Positions 47,601 through 53,527 of a stretch of DNA of 53,527 nucleotides are shown piece by piece; the stretch's first letter is position 1, and each line of letters begins with the position of its first letter. The stretch is from positions 1-53,527 of the forward strand of contig NMRA01001114.1 in the NCBI GenBank assembly GCA_002633005.1, written 5' to 3'. This DNA comes from Phoronis australis (Eukaryota; Phoronida; Phoronidae). Under the pieces are notes generated by a model. It was given only the letters and a program-made list of their open reading frames with translations. It searched no databases and was not told the origin of the DNA. The position numbers and the translations under genes are program-made.

Positions 47601-48141
47601 ATTGTTAAGTGACTAACGTTGAAAGAATTTATCTCGACTTTTTAACAACTGTGGCCTTGCTTATGTGTGGTTATAAAAGTTCACTGAACTCTACAGTAGG
47701 TTGTCAACTAATTGTTTGCCATTCCGTAGTTGTCTTTATGAGGTTAATGACTTTTGATCTCTTGTTAATCGCTAATTGAAAATTTTGTTGCATAGAGCAG
47801 AATTGATTCAATTGACTTTCGTTTAAAAACTTACCATGAATTTGTGTCATCATTGCTCTTCTATGATGCAGTAGTTTGTATTTACTTAGGATATTAGAAG
47901 CTCCACCTGTAGTCTGTTTTGTAACTCCTTTAGTTGCTTCTGCCAATGCTGTCTAAAGATTTCTTAGGAACAATGAGTCTTATTGTGCAAACTGTTGAAG
48001 TTTCAATTTAGTATCCATGTGTTTTGTTGTTGCTTCCAGGCACTTGCAGAAATGGCATGGATGAACAAAGGGCAAGTTATATGTCCAAGGACTAAGGAGA
48101 TTTACTGCCTGGATGAAGCAGAGAAAGTTTATGTCATGTAG
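18861..48141 (+). CDS. MAEA: E3 ubiquitin ligase subunit MAEA (split gene, incomplete)
   Basis: MAEA is the RING-type subunit of the CTLH/GID ubiquitin ligase and pairs with RMND5 to recruit the E2. Eight exons were recognised: 18861-18931, 38457-38520, 39050-39172, 41518-41594, 42700-42808, 45178-45270, 47319-47511 and 48040-48141. In order they give the N-terminal [10 protein letters not shown] helix, a piece of the following coiled region, the CTLH part ([10 protein letters not shown]...[15 protein letters not shown]), the CRA part ([18 protein letters not shown]), and the RING-like end ([30 protein letters not shown]) closing in AEKVYVM before TAG. Codon phases fit at the joins from 39050 to 45270 and at the last join. 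Not found: the start exon, an exon after 38520 (lysine-rich and LisH part), and about 50 coding bases between 45270 and 47319. About 275 residues are recovered, against roughly 396 in human MAEA. The intron 18932-38456 contains another gene. Confidence 0.9.
19404..19408 (+). mobile_element. Target site duplication (left), tcagt
   Basis: tcagt lies directly before the tg of the left LTR and is repeated at 21692-21696 directly after the right LTR. The empty paralogous site at 38252-38256 has it once. Confidence 0.85.
19409..19496 (+). repeat. Left LTR (recognisable part)
   Basis: The sequence tgtagtagtatcgcgtagtg ... atatacgc matches the right LTR for about 88 bases. After that the two differ: the right LTR ends ttataacggccagctattac taca, whereas the left continues into other sequence. 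Either the left LTR has lost its end, or the right has an internal deletion. No clear tRNA primer site was found. Confidence 0.75.
19912..20074 (+). pseudogene. Gypsy gag, N-terminal fragment
   Basis: The frame begins at an ATG inside aaaatggccgcc and reads [18 protein letters not shown] and [16 protein letters not shown]. This is the pattern at the start of gag-like proteins in one group of invertebrate Gypsy elements. After about 55 codons the similarity stops and the sequence jumps, in another frame, into reverse transcriptase. The zinc knuckle and the rest of gag are absent. Confidence 0.7.
20090..20767 (+). pseudogene. Gypsy pol: reverse transcriptase remnant joined to RNase H
   Basis: The frame opens with [18 protein letters not shown] and [19 protein letters not shown], the first blocks of a Gypsy reverse transcriptase including the motif A aspartate. 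It then passes directly to the connection region (SYQELKTLV) and RNase H, with LEVDAS, YSNIERL, VTDHKPL and YRPGSL...LPDTLSRLP. The middle of the polymerase, with the YxDD site, has been deleted in frame. A TAA at 20765 separates it from integrase. Confidence 0.9.
20786..21560 (+). pseudogene. Gypsy integrase with a nonsense mutation
   Basis: The N-terminal zinc-binding HHCC module is present ([14 protein letters not shown] ... CKSCPLCQE, about residues 68-112). The catalytic core follows: LIASDLFEI with the first Asp, TDNGPQ with the second, and NGFIERHV with the Glu, so the DDE triad is visible. The codon after NGPQ is TAA at 21365, where related elements usually have Tyr. The frame then continues with normal integrase sequence to the n at 21561. 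The C-terminal part is missing. Confidence 0.9.
21582..21691 (+). repeat. Right LTR
   Basis: It starts tgtagtag and ends ctattactaca, giving near-matching inverted ends with the usual tg...ca. It is preceded by the purine-rich gacaggaggga, a good polypurine tract, and followed by the tcagt duplication. Confidence 0.85.
22326..22509 (+). repeat. Two ~90-bp tandem units beside the minisatellite
   Basis: gtgtttatggtggtgtacat ... catagcagtgctagt occurs twice in a row (22326-22412 and 22413-22509). A single related unit lies at 25555-25590 in the partner duplication. Confidence 0.8.
22525..23376 (+). repeat. 32-bp minisatellite, about 26 units
   Basis: The unit is aaggtgctcccattttaaca then ttctcctagcat, repeated with small changes over about 850 bases. 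The related copy near 25703-25762 has only about two units, so this array expanded after the duplication. Any open frames across it are by-products of the repeat. Confidence 0.95.
23506..23648 (+). pseudogene. Decayed paralogue of the exon at 25801
   Basis: It follows a tttcaattttag acceptor like the intact exon and aligns along most of its length, but the frame is broken by tag and other stops and the donor is lost. It is the left-copy remnant of the KDZ-like gene's first recognised exon. Confidence 0.55.
23951..25234. other. Anonymous sequence between duplicated blocks
   Basis: No gene or clear repeat recognised. Short frames on the minus strand (24633-24935) have no motif. Confidence 0.4.
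25801..25947 (+). CDS. KDZ-like gene, first recognised exon
   Basis: The exon lies between ctcaatttcag and ag|gtatag. In phase it reads [20 protein letters not shown] and ends in YR split across the intron (ag + a). That phase joins exactly to the exon at 26946. Confidence 0.55.
25801..33209 (+). CDS. CxC cysteine-cluster protein, KDZ-transposase/HMGXB3-like
   Basis: Seven exons are proposed: 25801-25947, 26946-27171, 28109-28205, 28427-28528, 31149-31542, 31981-32116 and 32935-33209. Phase is continuous across the first four exons, and again from the fifth to the sixth. At least one exon is missing between 28528 and 31149 and probably one after 32116. Key parts are LPLD-like [13 protein letters not shown], a cysteine-rich [20 protein letters not shown], and [16 protein letters not shown] followed by [18 protein letters not shown]. 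This last arrangement is the pattern of CxC-type KDZ transposases and of related host proteins annotated as HMG domain-containing protein 3-like. The family call is from recollection of the pattern, not from a search. The catalytic region of a KDZ transposase was not seen. The gene lies inside a MAEA intron in the same orientation, amid repeats. It could be a domesticated gene or an old transposon with introns. Confidence 0.5.
26630..26830 (+). repeat. Interspersed repeat with gggtcatgtgacc, copy 2
   Basis: The core is at 26636-26648. This copy is shorter and lies between the first two exons of the KDZ-like gene. Confidence 0.6.
26946..27171 (+). CDS. KDZ-like gene, second recognised exon
   Basis: Acceptor cttattctttttaag and donor aaag|gtactt. 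It encodes [19 protein letters not shown] and [18 protein letters not shown], ending in phase 0. Its last 176 bases are duplicated at 27653-27836 on the far side of an inserted element. Confidence 0.6.
27180..27652 (+). mobile_element. Non-autonomous element with gcttggaa...ttccaagc ends
   Basis: The block opens ggcttggaattttccgcgga and closes gtttccgcgtttt...cattccaagc, so its ends are short inverted repeats. Its body repeats tttccgcg several times. The first ~150 bases recur at 37655-37804. It separates two copies of the same exon end. Confidence 0.6.
27653..27836 (+). pseudogene. Partial duplicate of the second KDZ-like exon
   Basis: About 184 bases repeat 26996-27179 with few changes (for example gcggttgcc to gcatttgcc, tgt to ttt). 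The frame is still open and the donor aaag|gtactt is kept, but the acceptor and the first ~50 bases are missing. It may be spliced out, or be used only if the inserted element supplies an acceptor. Confidence 0.75.
28109..28205 (+). CDS. KDZ-like gene, third recognised exon
   Basis: Acceptor gaaattccag, donor catg|gtaatt. In the phase set by its neighbours it reads [18 protein letters not shown] and [11 protein letters not shown]. Another frame ([16 protein letters not shown]) is also fully open, so the choice rests on phase continuity with both flanking exons. Confidence 0.5.
28427..28528 (+). CDS. KDZ-like gene, fourth recognised exon
   Basis: Acceptor ttccctgtag, donor atcg|gtaggt. It reads [20 protein letters not shown] and [12 protein letters not shown]. 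It starts and ends in phase 1, whereas the next recognised exon starts in phase 0, which points to a missing exon in the 2.6 kb that includes the n at 30044. Confidence 0.55.
28611..29217. mobile_element. MITE with TTAAGGGC...GCCCTAA ends
   Basis: The left end ttaagggctgttccag with nearby ggagggggaac is mirrored by the right end tcccctccca...cgaatggccctaa. The ends suggest a TTAA or TAA target. The interior (gtggcacccccctgttag ... ccatggcaccccgtg) repeats a short theme. No transposase is encoded. Confidence 0.65.
29218..31148. other. Intronic sequence of the KDZ-like gene, with a gap
   Basis: It includes the n at 30044. The minus strand has a 145-codon open frame (29438-29875) near a CpG-rich patch (agccgcgcgcgcgacac), without recognisable motifs. 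An exon of the KDZ-like gene is expected here but was not identified. Confidence 0.4.
31149..31542 (+). CDS. KDZ-like gene, cysteine-rich exon
   Basis: Acceptor tgtatactttcag, donor cagc|gtaagt. The 131-codon phase-0 frame reads [20 protein letters not shown], then the CxC-like [33 protein letters not shown], and [13 protein letters not shown]. The CxxC pairs look like zinc ligands. The ATG at the exon start need not be the translation start. Confidence 0.65.
31981..32116 (+). CDS. KDZ-like gene, CxxC/DGC exon
   Basis: Acceptor catacttcag, donor acag|gtaagt. Joined in phase to the previous exon (c + gc), it reads [20 protein letters not shown], then [18 protein letters not shown]. The CxxC...DGxDxGIL...E.LRDY order is the strongest link to KDZ-type CxC proteins. 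Confidence 0.65.
32545..33196 (+). repeat. Tandem duplication of a coding segment around the n at 32820
   Basis: 32545-32819 and 32893-33196 share about 275 bases. The left copy ends exactly at the n. It has an extra t in its ttttt run and lacks about 25 bases (actgaactcacccctgcc...), which breaks its frame; the right copy stays open. Confidence 0.85.
32935..33209 (+). CDS. KDZ-like gene, probable 3' exon
   Basis: The frame reads [40 protein letters not shown] and [20 protein letters not shown], ending at TAG 33210. It looks like coding sequence, and the left duplicate has a frameshift while this one does not. The acceptor (aatgacag) is weak and the phase does not match the 32116 donor, so an intervening exon or a separate gene is possible. 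Confidence 0.4.
33540..34741 (-). pseudogene. Decayed DDE-type transposase-like gene (YDFSExQxGKD family)
   Basis: On the minus strand from 34741 one frame runs for about 215 codons with a single TGA at 34511. It contains [16 protein letters not shown]-like sequence, [37 protein letters not shown] and [12 protein letters not shown]. The block around the stop matches the xDNAxCY part seen in related proteins, so a presumed catalytic Asp is Ser here. Further down, with more stops, come [20 protein letters not shown], a C2H2-like worn finger, and [33 protein letters not shown]. This order recurs in many uncharacterised invertebrate transposase-like proteins; I know no formal family name. It is clearly non-functional. 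Confidence 0.65.
34742..36297. other. Anonymous and repeat-derived sequence
   Basis: No gene recognised. From about 35500 it resembles the CTAGTGGC repeat family (accacctagtggtc at about 35808, cccccttgtggc at 36168). Confidence 0.4.
36298..36313 (+). promoter_or_regulatory. Palindromic gccacctagtggc motif
   Basis: tgcgccacctagtggc resembles half of a CTCF-type core in both directions. It lies just before interspersed repeat copy B. Weak evidence for function. Confidence 0.25.
36410..36893 (+). repeat. Interspersed repeat, copy B (partner at 60-575)
   Basis: It is colinear with the block at 60-575, sharing gcgcctcctagtggtaNttt, gcccatagctgcatcg and the 3' end gtttatgaagttatatctt, with a few small deletions. 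Confidence 0.85.
37655..37804 (+). repeat. Truncated copy of the 27180 element
   Basis: It begins aaggcttggaattttccacg and follows the first ~150 bases of the element at 27180-27652 as far as cgttgccgacga. It then passes directly into the 640-bp repeat. Confidence 0.8.
37805..38441 (+). repeat. 640-bp repeat, right copy (empty Gypsy site)
   Basis: It matches 18947-19408 plus 21692-21893 without the retrotransposon. Bases 38245-38265 read ggttttcagtgggaatgaaa, the uninterrupted insertion site. The repeat ends about 15 bases before the MAEA exon at 38457. Confidence 0.9.
38457..38520 (+). CDS. MAEA: MAEA exon fragment: coiled region
   Basis: After acceptor tttataactcag the frame reads [20 protein letters not shown], which fits the region of MAEA following the first helix (human ELEKTL...SVVSLLD). 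The coding similarity stops where a (TC)n run begins. No credible donor is present, so the exon may be interrupted or mis-assembled here. Confidence 0.6.
38522..38600 (+). repeat. (TC)n microsatellite
   Basis: About 79 bases of uninterrupted tc/ct. It directly abuts MAEA-like coding sequence, which is unusual and a likely place for assembly or replication-slippage trouble. Confidence 0.99.
39050..39172 (+). CDS. MAEA: MAEA exon: CTLH region
   Basis: Acceptor ttcccatctaag, donor caag|gtaggt, 41 whole codons. It reads [20 protein letters not shown] and [18 protein letters not shown], the C-terminal-to-LisH (CTLH) part. The intron after LRRLK falls where the human protein has LRKMK before SCLEF. 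Confidence 0.9.
39770..39905 (+). repeat. Irregular TCACGC-rich array, first
   Basis: Six copies of tcacg, mostly tcacgc(c/t), lie within about 130 bases, with aggccagaccggag-like and ccgga motifs between. A similar patch lies at 40917-41090, so the two may be parts of one ~1.3-kb element. Confidence 0.6.
40917..41090 (+). repeat. Irregular TCACGC-rich array, second
   Basis: tcacg occurs about six times (gttcacgcc, actcacgat, agtcacgct, gctcacgcc), followed by tggctagaccggag, which matches tggccagaccggag in the first array in direct orientation. Confidence 0.6.
41518..41594 (+). CDS. MAEA: MAEA exon: end of CTLH, start of CRA
   Basis: Acceptor tgttatttcag, donor atacg|gtactg. It reads [20 protein letters not shown] then RIEAIR and ends in phase 2, fitting the next exon. 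Confidence 0.9.
42700..42808 (+). CDS. MAEA: MAEA exon: CRA domain
   Basis: Acceptor ttgctgtcag, donor tcaa|gtatgt. It completes an Arg codon and reads [15 protein letters not shown], then [10 protein letters not shown] and YQ, ending in phase 0. HARKHF is identical in human MAEA. Confidence 0.9.
43575..43805. repeat. Left GCAAGCTTGC array
   Basis: Repeats of (t/c)gc(c/a)gcaa(a/g)c with the palindrome gcaagcttgc appear at 43600, 43617, 43727 and 43783. Because the motif is nearly palindromic, both strands look alike. Confidence 0.85.
44786..44948 (+). repeat. 41-bp tandem repeat, four units
   Basis: Starting right after the n at 44785, cgcaaacactttttNaccaa then taaagtttcctgcaactttc c repeats about every 41 bases (44786, 44827, about 44868 and about 44908). 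It then runs into the gcaaggttgcggcaa array of the foldback right arm. Confidence 0.9.
45178..45270 (+). CDS. MAEA: MAEA exon: CRA domain
   Basis: Acceptor tctcttacag, donor cttt|gtaagt, 31 codons. It reads [20 protein letters not shown] then [11 protein letters not shown], close to human [20 protein letters not shown]. Phase 0 at both ends. Confidence 0.9.
45905..46260 (+). repeat. Interspersed repeat with gggtcatgtgacc, copy 3
   Basis: It matches 6362-6720 and 26630-26830. The palindrome-like core gggtcatgtgacc is at 45909-45921. It lies in a MAEA intron and is non-coding. Confidence 0.6.
47319..47511 (+). CDS. MAEA: MAEA exon: RING-like domain
   Basis: Acceptor cacacaccag, donor acaac|gtaagt. 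It reads [17 protein letters not shown], then [17 protein letters not shown], then [15 protein letters not shown]. The CPVC pair, His-Cys and second Cys are the RING-like ligands of the family. The exon starts in phase 2 while the preceding recognised exon ends in phase 0. About 50 coding bases (the LTLQAGLSA part of human MAEA) must therefore lie in an unseen exon. Confidence 0.92.
48040..48141 (+). CDS. MAEA: MAEA terminal exon
   Basis: Acceptor gttgcttccag, then [33 protein letters not shown] and TAG. CPRTKE supplies the last RING-like Cys. The tail is nearly identical to human AEKVYIM. The end of the coding sequence is the first unit of a 68-bp tandem triplication. Confidence 0.93.
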   Translation, partial: ALAEMAWMNKGQVICPRTKEIYCLDEAEKVYVM

Positions 48142-48302
48142 TACTATTGGACATTGGAAGGTTGGAGGTTTGTTGCCTGGATGGAGCGGAGAAAGTTTTT
48201 GTCATGTAGTACTATTGGACATTGGAAGGTTGGAGATTTACTGCCCGGATGAAGCGGAGAAACTTTTTGTCCTGTAGAACTGTTTGACATTGGAAGGGGT
48301 CT
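48099..48302 (+). repeat. MAEA: 68-bp tandem triplication of the MAEA stop region
   Basis: Units start at 48099, 48167 and 48235. Each reads ga/ggttt(a/g)ctgcc(t/c)gg, then gcggagaaa and gtcNtgtag, then a short 3' UTR piece ending ggacattggaaggttgga. Only the first unit is translated. The second and third are 3' UTR copies of the coding end, still carrying their stop. Confidence 0.95.
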
Positions 48303-49678
48303 TGATTGTTTTTGGCAACCTAACATGATTTTCTGAATTCACGTCTCATCGTATTTTCAGAAAGTGGCAATTTTTGGTCTTTGAAGTGCTTCAAACCGTT
48401 TCATTTCAGAAGTGGGTGGTGTCTGAATGAGGAATGTGCTAAAATATGTTTTATAAGACACTTGAAGAAAACCATGCACTTTGTTGGAAATAGTCAAACT
48501 ACGTGTAAATTGTATATGGTCTGTCTCTCAACAGACTGAAGACTGGTGGATGAGAGTTTTTGTTTGATCGTTGTCATGACTCAACTACTTTAATATATGT
48601 TTACACTGCAACAAAATAATTGGAAATATTTAGTGATACATTAAAAAGTATAATCTTCTTATGTTAAATGTAGAGCTAATGTATTAACTTAAAATACTTT
48701 GTTGACTTAAGGACCTGGGTATTAAAATCAGATAACATAAAATCAGGGGGTGGGCTTTAAGGTGATGTTGTACCCCTGAAAAATGACCAAATTTGGCTAA
48801 CTTAGTTACATTAATATTGATGATATATGATTTATATGAAATTTCTGCATACTTCCATATGTTTTGTGCACTGTTCTCCAAAATACTGCTAGGAATTTTT
48901 TCAAAATGTGCCATTTTTGCAAGAAGAGCATTTACAAAAAAAAACCCCCAAAAGTTTCCTGAAAAGAAAACCAAGGGATGATTTAGAAAGCTCCACCAGA
49001 ATTTTTAAGATTTCATCTTGTACATCTATGTCAATTGAAATTTGGTTGTTATGGATACCACTGCTATGAACGTAACTTTCTTTTTTGCTAAATTTTAGAA
49101 AAAGGAATGACATCCAGACCCAAATTATGATAGATATCTATAAGAGGTAAAAAATCAAACTGTTGAGGCTTTCTAATTTCAAAAATTATGTACTTTTACT
49201 CATCAGAATTAAAATTTACAGTTTTGTAGATATTTGGCTAAAAACAAAAATTTGTCAATAACGTCCTACATAACATTAAGCTGAGCATGGGCGTTTAAAA
49301 ATAAATAAAAACTTTTGAAACTCCACCACGGGTGTTTACCTTGAACAATTTTTTCAGTTAATGCCCAGATAACTGCATTTTACATTCACTACTTCAATTT
49401 TGGGAGCTGATATTCCCTAAGGCATGGGCATCGCATGGGAACAACTCAGAACATCATAAACTAGGGGTCGCATTCAGCGCACCATGGGTGTCAACCCAAA
49501 AGCATGGGTACGGTTGAAATTGTTCAAAAGATAGTACATTTTACTTACCCGTTAATAAACCTATATAGCAGTAGCTGTATAATAATTTATCCATAAAGCT
49601 AGGACCGGTGCTTTGTTATTTGATCTTTAGTTCCTCTTGCTTCAAAAGTTTGACATCTTTTTTGTTCTAATTACAAAG
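48303..49678. other. MAEA 3' flank and anonymous sequence
   Basis: Likely holds the rest of the MAEA 3' UTR. No single convincing polyadenylation signal was selected. No other gene is recognised. Confidence 0.4.
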
Positions 49679-49861
49679 CCTACATGGGAACTGATGCAAA
49701 TGATAACAAGGCTGTGGAAAGTGAAGTAGTTCGTTCCCATCTATGCTTTTGCCTGCAAAAGGGCTCCATCTTCCATAAAATTAAATTGGTTTTGAGCAGC
49801 GAAAAGTGTCACAAGGTTATCTGTGGCCTCACTAATGAATTTGAAGAACACAAGACACAAG
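49679..49861 (+). CDS. Possible exon of an unrecognised gene
   Basis: An open segment lies between ttctaattacaaag and cacaag|gtaatt. It reads YMGTDANDNKAVESEVVRSH, LCFCLQKGSIFHKIKLVL and CHKVICGLTNEFEEHK. The composition is protein-like and both borders are plausible splice sites, but no family is recognised and no partner exons were found. Confidence 0.25.
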
Positions 49862-52621
49862 GTAATTTATAAATTTTGGAAGAAATTTAAATTGAAAACA
49901 TGGCAAACCTTGTGTCAGTTGAGGCAGTAGTGAATTCAGTGCAGCGCTTGTCATGTAAAAATGAACTCTAGGCAAAATGAGTGTGAGAAGTTTGACAAGA
50001 AATAATGAGTTGAACAAATCGTGTGGACATAAAGAGTAAAACTTGTGAACAGTAGGAGCCTGCTCAATTGTGGCCTGAATTTACATGTAGATTTTAACAG
50101 TATTTTGGAAGTGATTACTATAAACCGTGTCAGCAGCCTGGGTTAACCTGACCTGCAGATTTAATATATAATAGGGTATTCGACAAATACCAACAGCACA
50201 AGTATAAACTATTTAACCTGCAACTTAGTAACAAACCTTGAGTGTAAGAAGCAGCTGTACAGCATTGCTGTGAGGTGATGGTTTTGGGAAGCCTAGAAAG
50301 TGACAAGTGCGGAAAAACATCAGGTAGCCAAGTGACCAAATCAAGCTGACAACATGACAGCATCTGAAACAAAATAAGTTAACTGTTTATACACCAACTT
50401 TTCCATCTCGGAGTTTAGTGCTTAGACGTTTAGCAAAGGGAATGGGATTGGACTAAAGACATAACTTTGCAACTGTTTTGGTTTGTAGCCAAGGCCTGTG
50501 GAACTTTTTGAAGGTTTACTCTGCAGTCCCAACCACCATCAAAATGTCCTGTTTTTTGACACACGACGAAACTGTCCAAGAGCAACATTCTCTGTGGCAC
50601 AGCCTTTCTGTGTTCTTTTTTGACTAGAAAAGAAAAAAAAGAAATGAAAATGCCACCAGAGCGTTATTGCACTTAGAATTTCCTGTTTGAGCAAAATACA
50701 CTACTTTTGCATGCTTTTGGTAGTAAAAGCAATCGCAAATTTTCGTTTGAGGAATAAATGACGCAAAAAAGACAGTTCAGCACTTTTGGATGTTATGTTA
50801 CGTGTAATTTTCCATACAAGTTAAAGACAATAACAGGGCATTTTTGTGTGGTCCGGCATACATTTTCACCTTACGTTTTGGGATAGACGCAGGTGTGTCA
50901 CAATGCCCCGCTTCATAAACTCTTATTGTCATTACCGAGAGCTGCATGATAGGCCAAAAAATGTTCTTTAATTTGCAAGTCATTAGCTTTGTCTGAGAGC
51001 AGATGAGATGAGAGTAGATGAAATTCAGAGCTTGACAAAAAAGAGGGAAATTTTCCAGGCCACAAATAAATAGGCATGTGTGAAAGATGCATTTTTGTGT
51101 TGTAAAATTTAATTGAAATAAACGTTTTTGCATGAATAAATTCAAAATAATGATAAAAGATATGAAAAAAGAGGAAACTAGAAATAATTTTGCCCCTGAG
51201 TGAGACCCTCCTTAGTAAACGAATTGAAAAGGGTAGAGTATTATCTAAGTTAATCTTTTCTCGCCAATGGCCGATGTATACGTTTCAAAACAGTCACTTA
51301 GCATTGAAAAATGTCCCCATGAGACACTTTTCCACCGTTAGAAACGACCCGAGGTTATTTTCGATGTTGACAAACTGACCCTTAGAGTCACTAAAAAACA
51401 TCAAAAAGCAACTTTATACCGGTGGCGTTTTCCAGGAAATGTGTAAATTCATTTCCAAGAAACTGTGTTCCGAAAGCAATAATGACGAAATCACGTATGA
51501 CACACAGGAACAACTGTTTTTGCTGGTCTTGACATGATCTCAGTTTTTATTCATTTCTAATAATTTGTATTTTATGGGGTTTAAACTCTTGGATATTGAG
51601 GAATTGAGTTCTACCAACAACTTTAGAATAATATTCTCTCACAATCATGACGAACAATACTGGCGTTAGTACACTACAGTAAACAAACATGATACATAAC
51701 AAAGATATATAGAACGAAAAGCATACATGAAAACTAGTCACGTCGAAATGTAGCCTTCCTTTCTCATCCTCGTTTCTTTTGTGGATCATAATTTGCTCAA
51801 GTACAGATGATTCTTTCTGTCCATAAAACAGACAGCACGGTCGTGGGTTTTATGAACAAGAGAGACTGCTCATTTAAACCAAAAGATTATGTGTTATTAA
51901 GCTCATAGTACAAATTACGTTTTGTATGCATCGACAAATATTGCAAAGAAAGTAGGTAGTAACCTGCACTTTGTAACTGTGCGTGCCTTAAAACACTCAA
52001 ATACAGTGTCGCGATCTGTGAAAACCTGGTCTTTTGGTGATTCTTATTCCATATACCGCAGTCGGTTTTAATTTTGAAAAAAAATACTTTGATGATGTAA
52101 AGTTGTCAAGCGTTGAATGAATATCTTACGCAGAGCCTAATAAATGAATTGGAAGGTTTGGAAGTACATTTTATTTACTGTTTCTGTGCAGTTCATCGAT
52201 TAACATGAAAACAAACCCATGTTATGAATCTTGTACTGATAAAGGTAAAATGTTTAAAAAACCAAACCTATCGGAGTTGTGCAGCCTGTAAATGCTATAT
52301 ATGTAAGTATCGTCATGCAGAGAGCCACTGAAGAAGATTCAAAACCTTAAATTAATTACTAAACAAAACACAAGAACTAAAATTAAGGTGGTTTATGTCA
52401 GAAAACAATGTTAAACAATATTTATTCACTCAATGTAAATGAATTTAATTAAAACCCAACACCGAAGTTATTAGTTAAGATCTAAATTCATGTGTTACCG
52501 CAAACATTTAACAATGCAGAATCACACGAGTGATGTAACCTTAAGCACAACTTAGATGTATGGTGGGACAGCACAGGTTAGAATCATTCGAAAACGTGCA
52601 TGTGCCTCCGTTTCCTTGATA
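49862..52621. other. Anonymous AT-rich sequence
   Basis: Short frames on both strands, none with recognisable motifs. No RNA gene or clear repeat seen. Confidence 0.4.
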
Positions 52622-53527
52622 CAGAAACTATTTGACCAAATGTACGGAATTTCACCAAAGAAATCAAAATATAGAAAGCGCAACCACAGGGGCCAGCAAT
52701 AATCCAAACATCAAAAAAAATTCATGTGACGTCAGCCATTGTTATAACCACAGAAATATATTTGAAAAAACTAATGTACTAAGCCCCTTGATGGAGTTCA
52801 CGAGTTACACTCTGTTGACTGTCCGTAGTCAAGGATTGTAAAATACGAGATGGTATATTTTTTCCATTGTATCTTCCTTGAAAACAAACACAAAACACAA
52901 ATTTTTTATATTTTTTTTCTTCATAGTCACGCAGAAACTGATAAGGAAGTATTATCTGAAATCACTAGCATCCCACAAACTGGTCCCCAAAGCACCTCGA
53001 AATGGCTATACACAAAAATTGGCATAGTTTATCGTCATTTTGGCGTTCCAACTAAGGTTAACGGAAACTTGTTTGAAAAGGCAAACTGTCTTCGGATAGA
53101 GAGGCCCAGTTTTCACAAAAATATAAAACATTTTTTTACTACCTTCCATTTGAACCGTTTTAAAACTACATCACTTACTAAACATAGTTGAACCAAAGAT
53201 GAACTATTTTGGGCCAAAATATTGACAACGCTCCAACTTAAAAAATACTGGCCGGATAATTAGAAAAAACTTTTTGAATATATCTCACCAGGATGTACGA
53301 AGGCGCATTTTTTCAAGATCTGAAGCGATGACCCTACAGTCGACCTCGTGGGATGGCAGTTAATAATGCTAAGAAAATGCTCAGTTAAAGCTTAGAGCAA
53401 ATTTATCACCGACGGCGAGTCTTCATGACCCATTTTTCTTCAAAAGTTTCATATCTGAAATATTTCACGATTTAAATGAACTTCTTTGCCCACCATTTCC
53501 TTCCCGTACCCAACGTTTCCCCCCTCT
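52622..53527 (-). repeat. Inverted repeat pair, right arm (partner 15708-16540)
   Basis: It is the reverse complement of 15708-16540 with moderate divergence and runs to the window end, so its full length is not visible. It keeps caagatctgaNgcgatgacc and gaagttcatttaaatcgtga-like matches to the partner. Confidence 0.85.

Overview
This window is animal nuclear DNA. It is AT-rich, its genes are split by introns with GT..AG borders, and it is crowded with repeats and decayed transposons. It has no bacterial operon structure. The one gene identified with confidence, MAEA (an E3 ligase subunit of the CTLH/GID complex), together with the mix of KDZ-like, Gypsy, LINE, SINE and MITE-type elements, suggests a marine invertebrate, possibly a deuterostome. 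The species cannot be fixed from the sequence. Eight single 'n' bases (1138, 11403, 14542, 15707, 21561, 30044, 32820, 44785) look like contig joins. Several sit exactly at the edge of a local duplication, so part of the apparent duplication may be unmerged haplotypes.

Layout. 1-5.1 kb: interspersed and tandem repeats, some with CTCF-like motifs, an inverted-repeat minisatellite, a decayed non-LTR reverse transcriptase on the minus strand and a 450-bp MITE-like element. 7.2-15.7 kb: two tandem 4.2-kb copies, each with a 174-bp tandem array of near-perfect palindromes. 15.7-18.1 kb: one arm of a 37-kb-apart inverted repeat pair, a tRNA-like SINE fragment and a promoter-like GC-rich patch. 18.9-48.1 kb: dispersed exons of MAEA on the plus strand. 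Its largest intron (18.9-38.5 kb) is bounded by two direct copies of one 640-bp sequence. The left copy carries a truncated Gypsy retrotransposon; the right copy preserves the empty target site. The same intron holds a second plus-strand multi-exon gene (25.8-33.2 kb) resembling CxC cysteine-cluster proteins related to KDZ transposases and HMGXB3, plus a decayed minus-strand DDE-type transposase. 48.3-53.5 kb: mostly anonymous sequence, then the inverted partner of the 15.7-kb repeat.

The MAEA model is incomplete. The start exon, one N-terminal exon and one short exon before the RING-like exon were not found. Recovered pieces keep codon phase across introns, so the locus is probably a real gene in a damaged or gapped assembly. 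The KDZ-like gene also keeps phase over its first four exons and again over a later pair, which argues for a gene that is, or recently was, functional. No wholly new system could be demonstrated. The most interesting items are the nested KDZ-like gene, the filled and empty Gypsy sites, the palindromic arrays and foldback elements, and the repeat-borne CTCF-like motifs.
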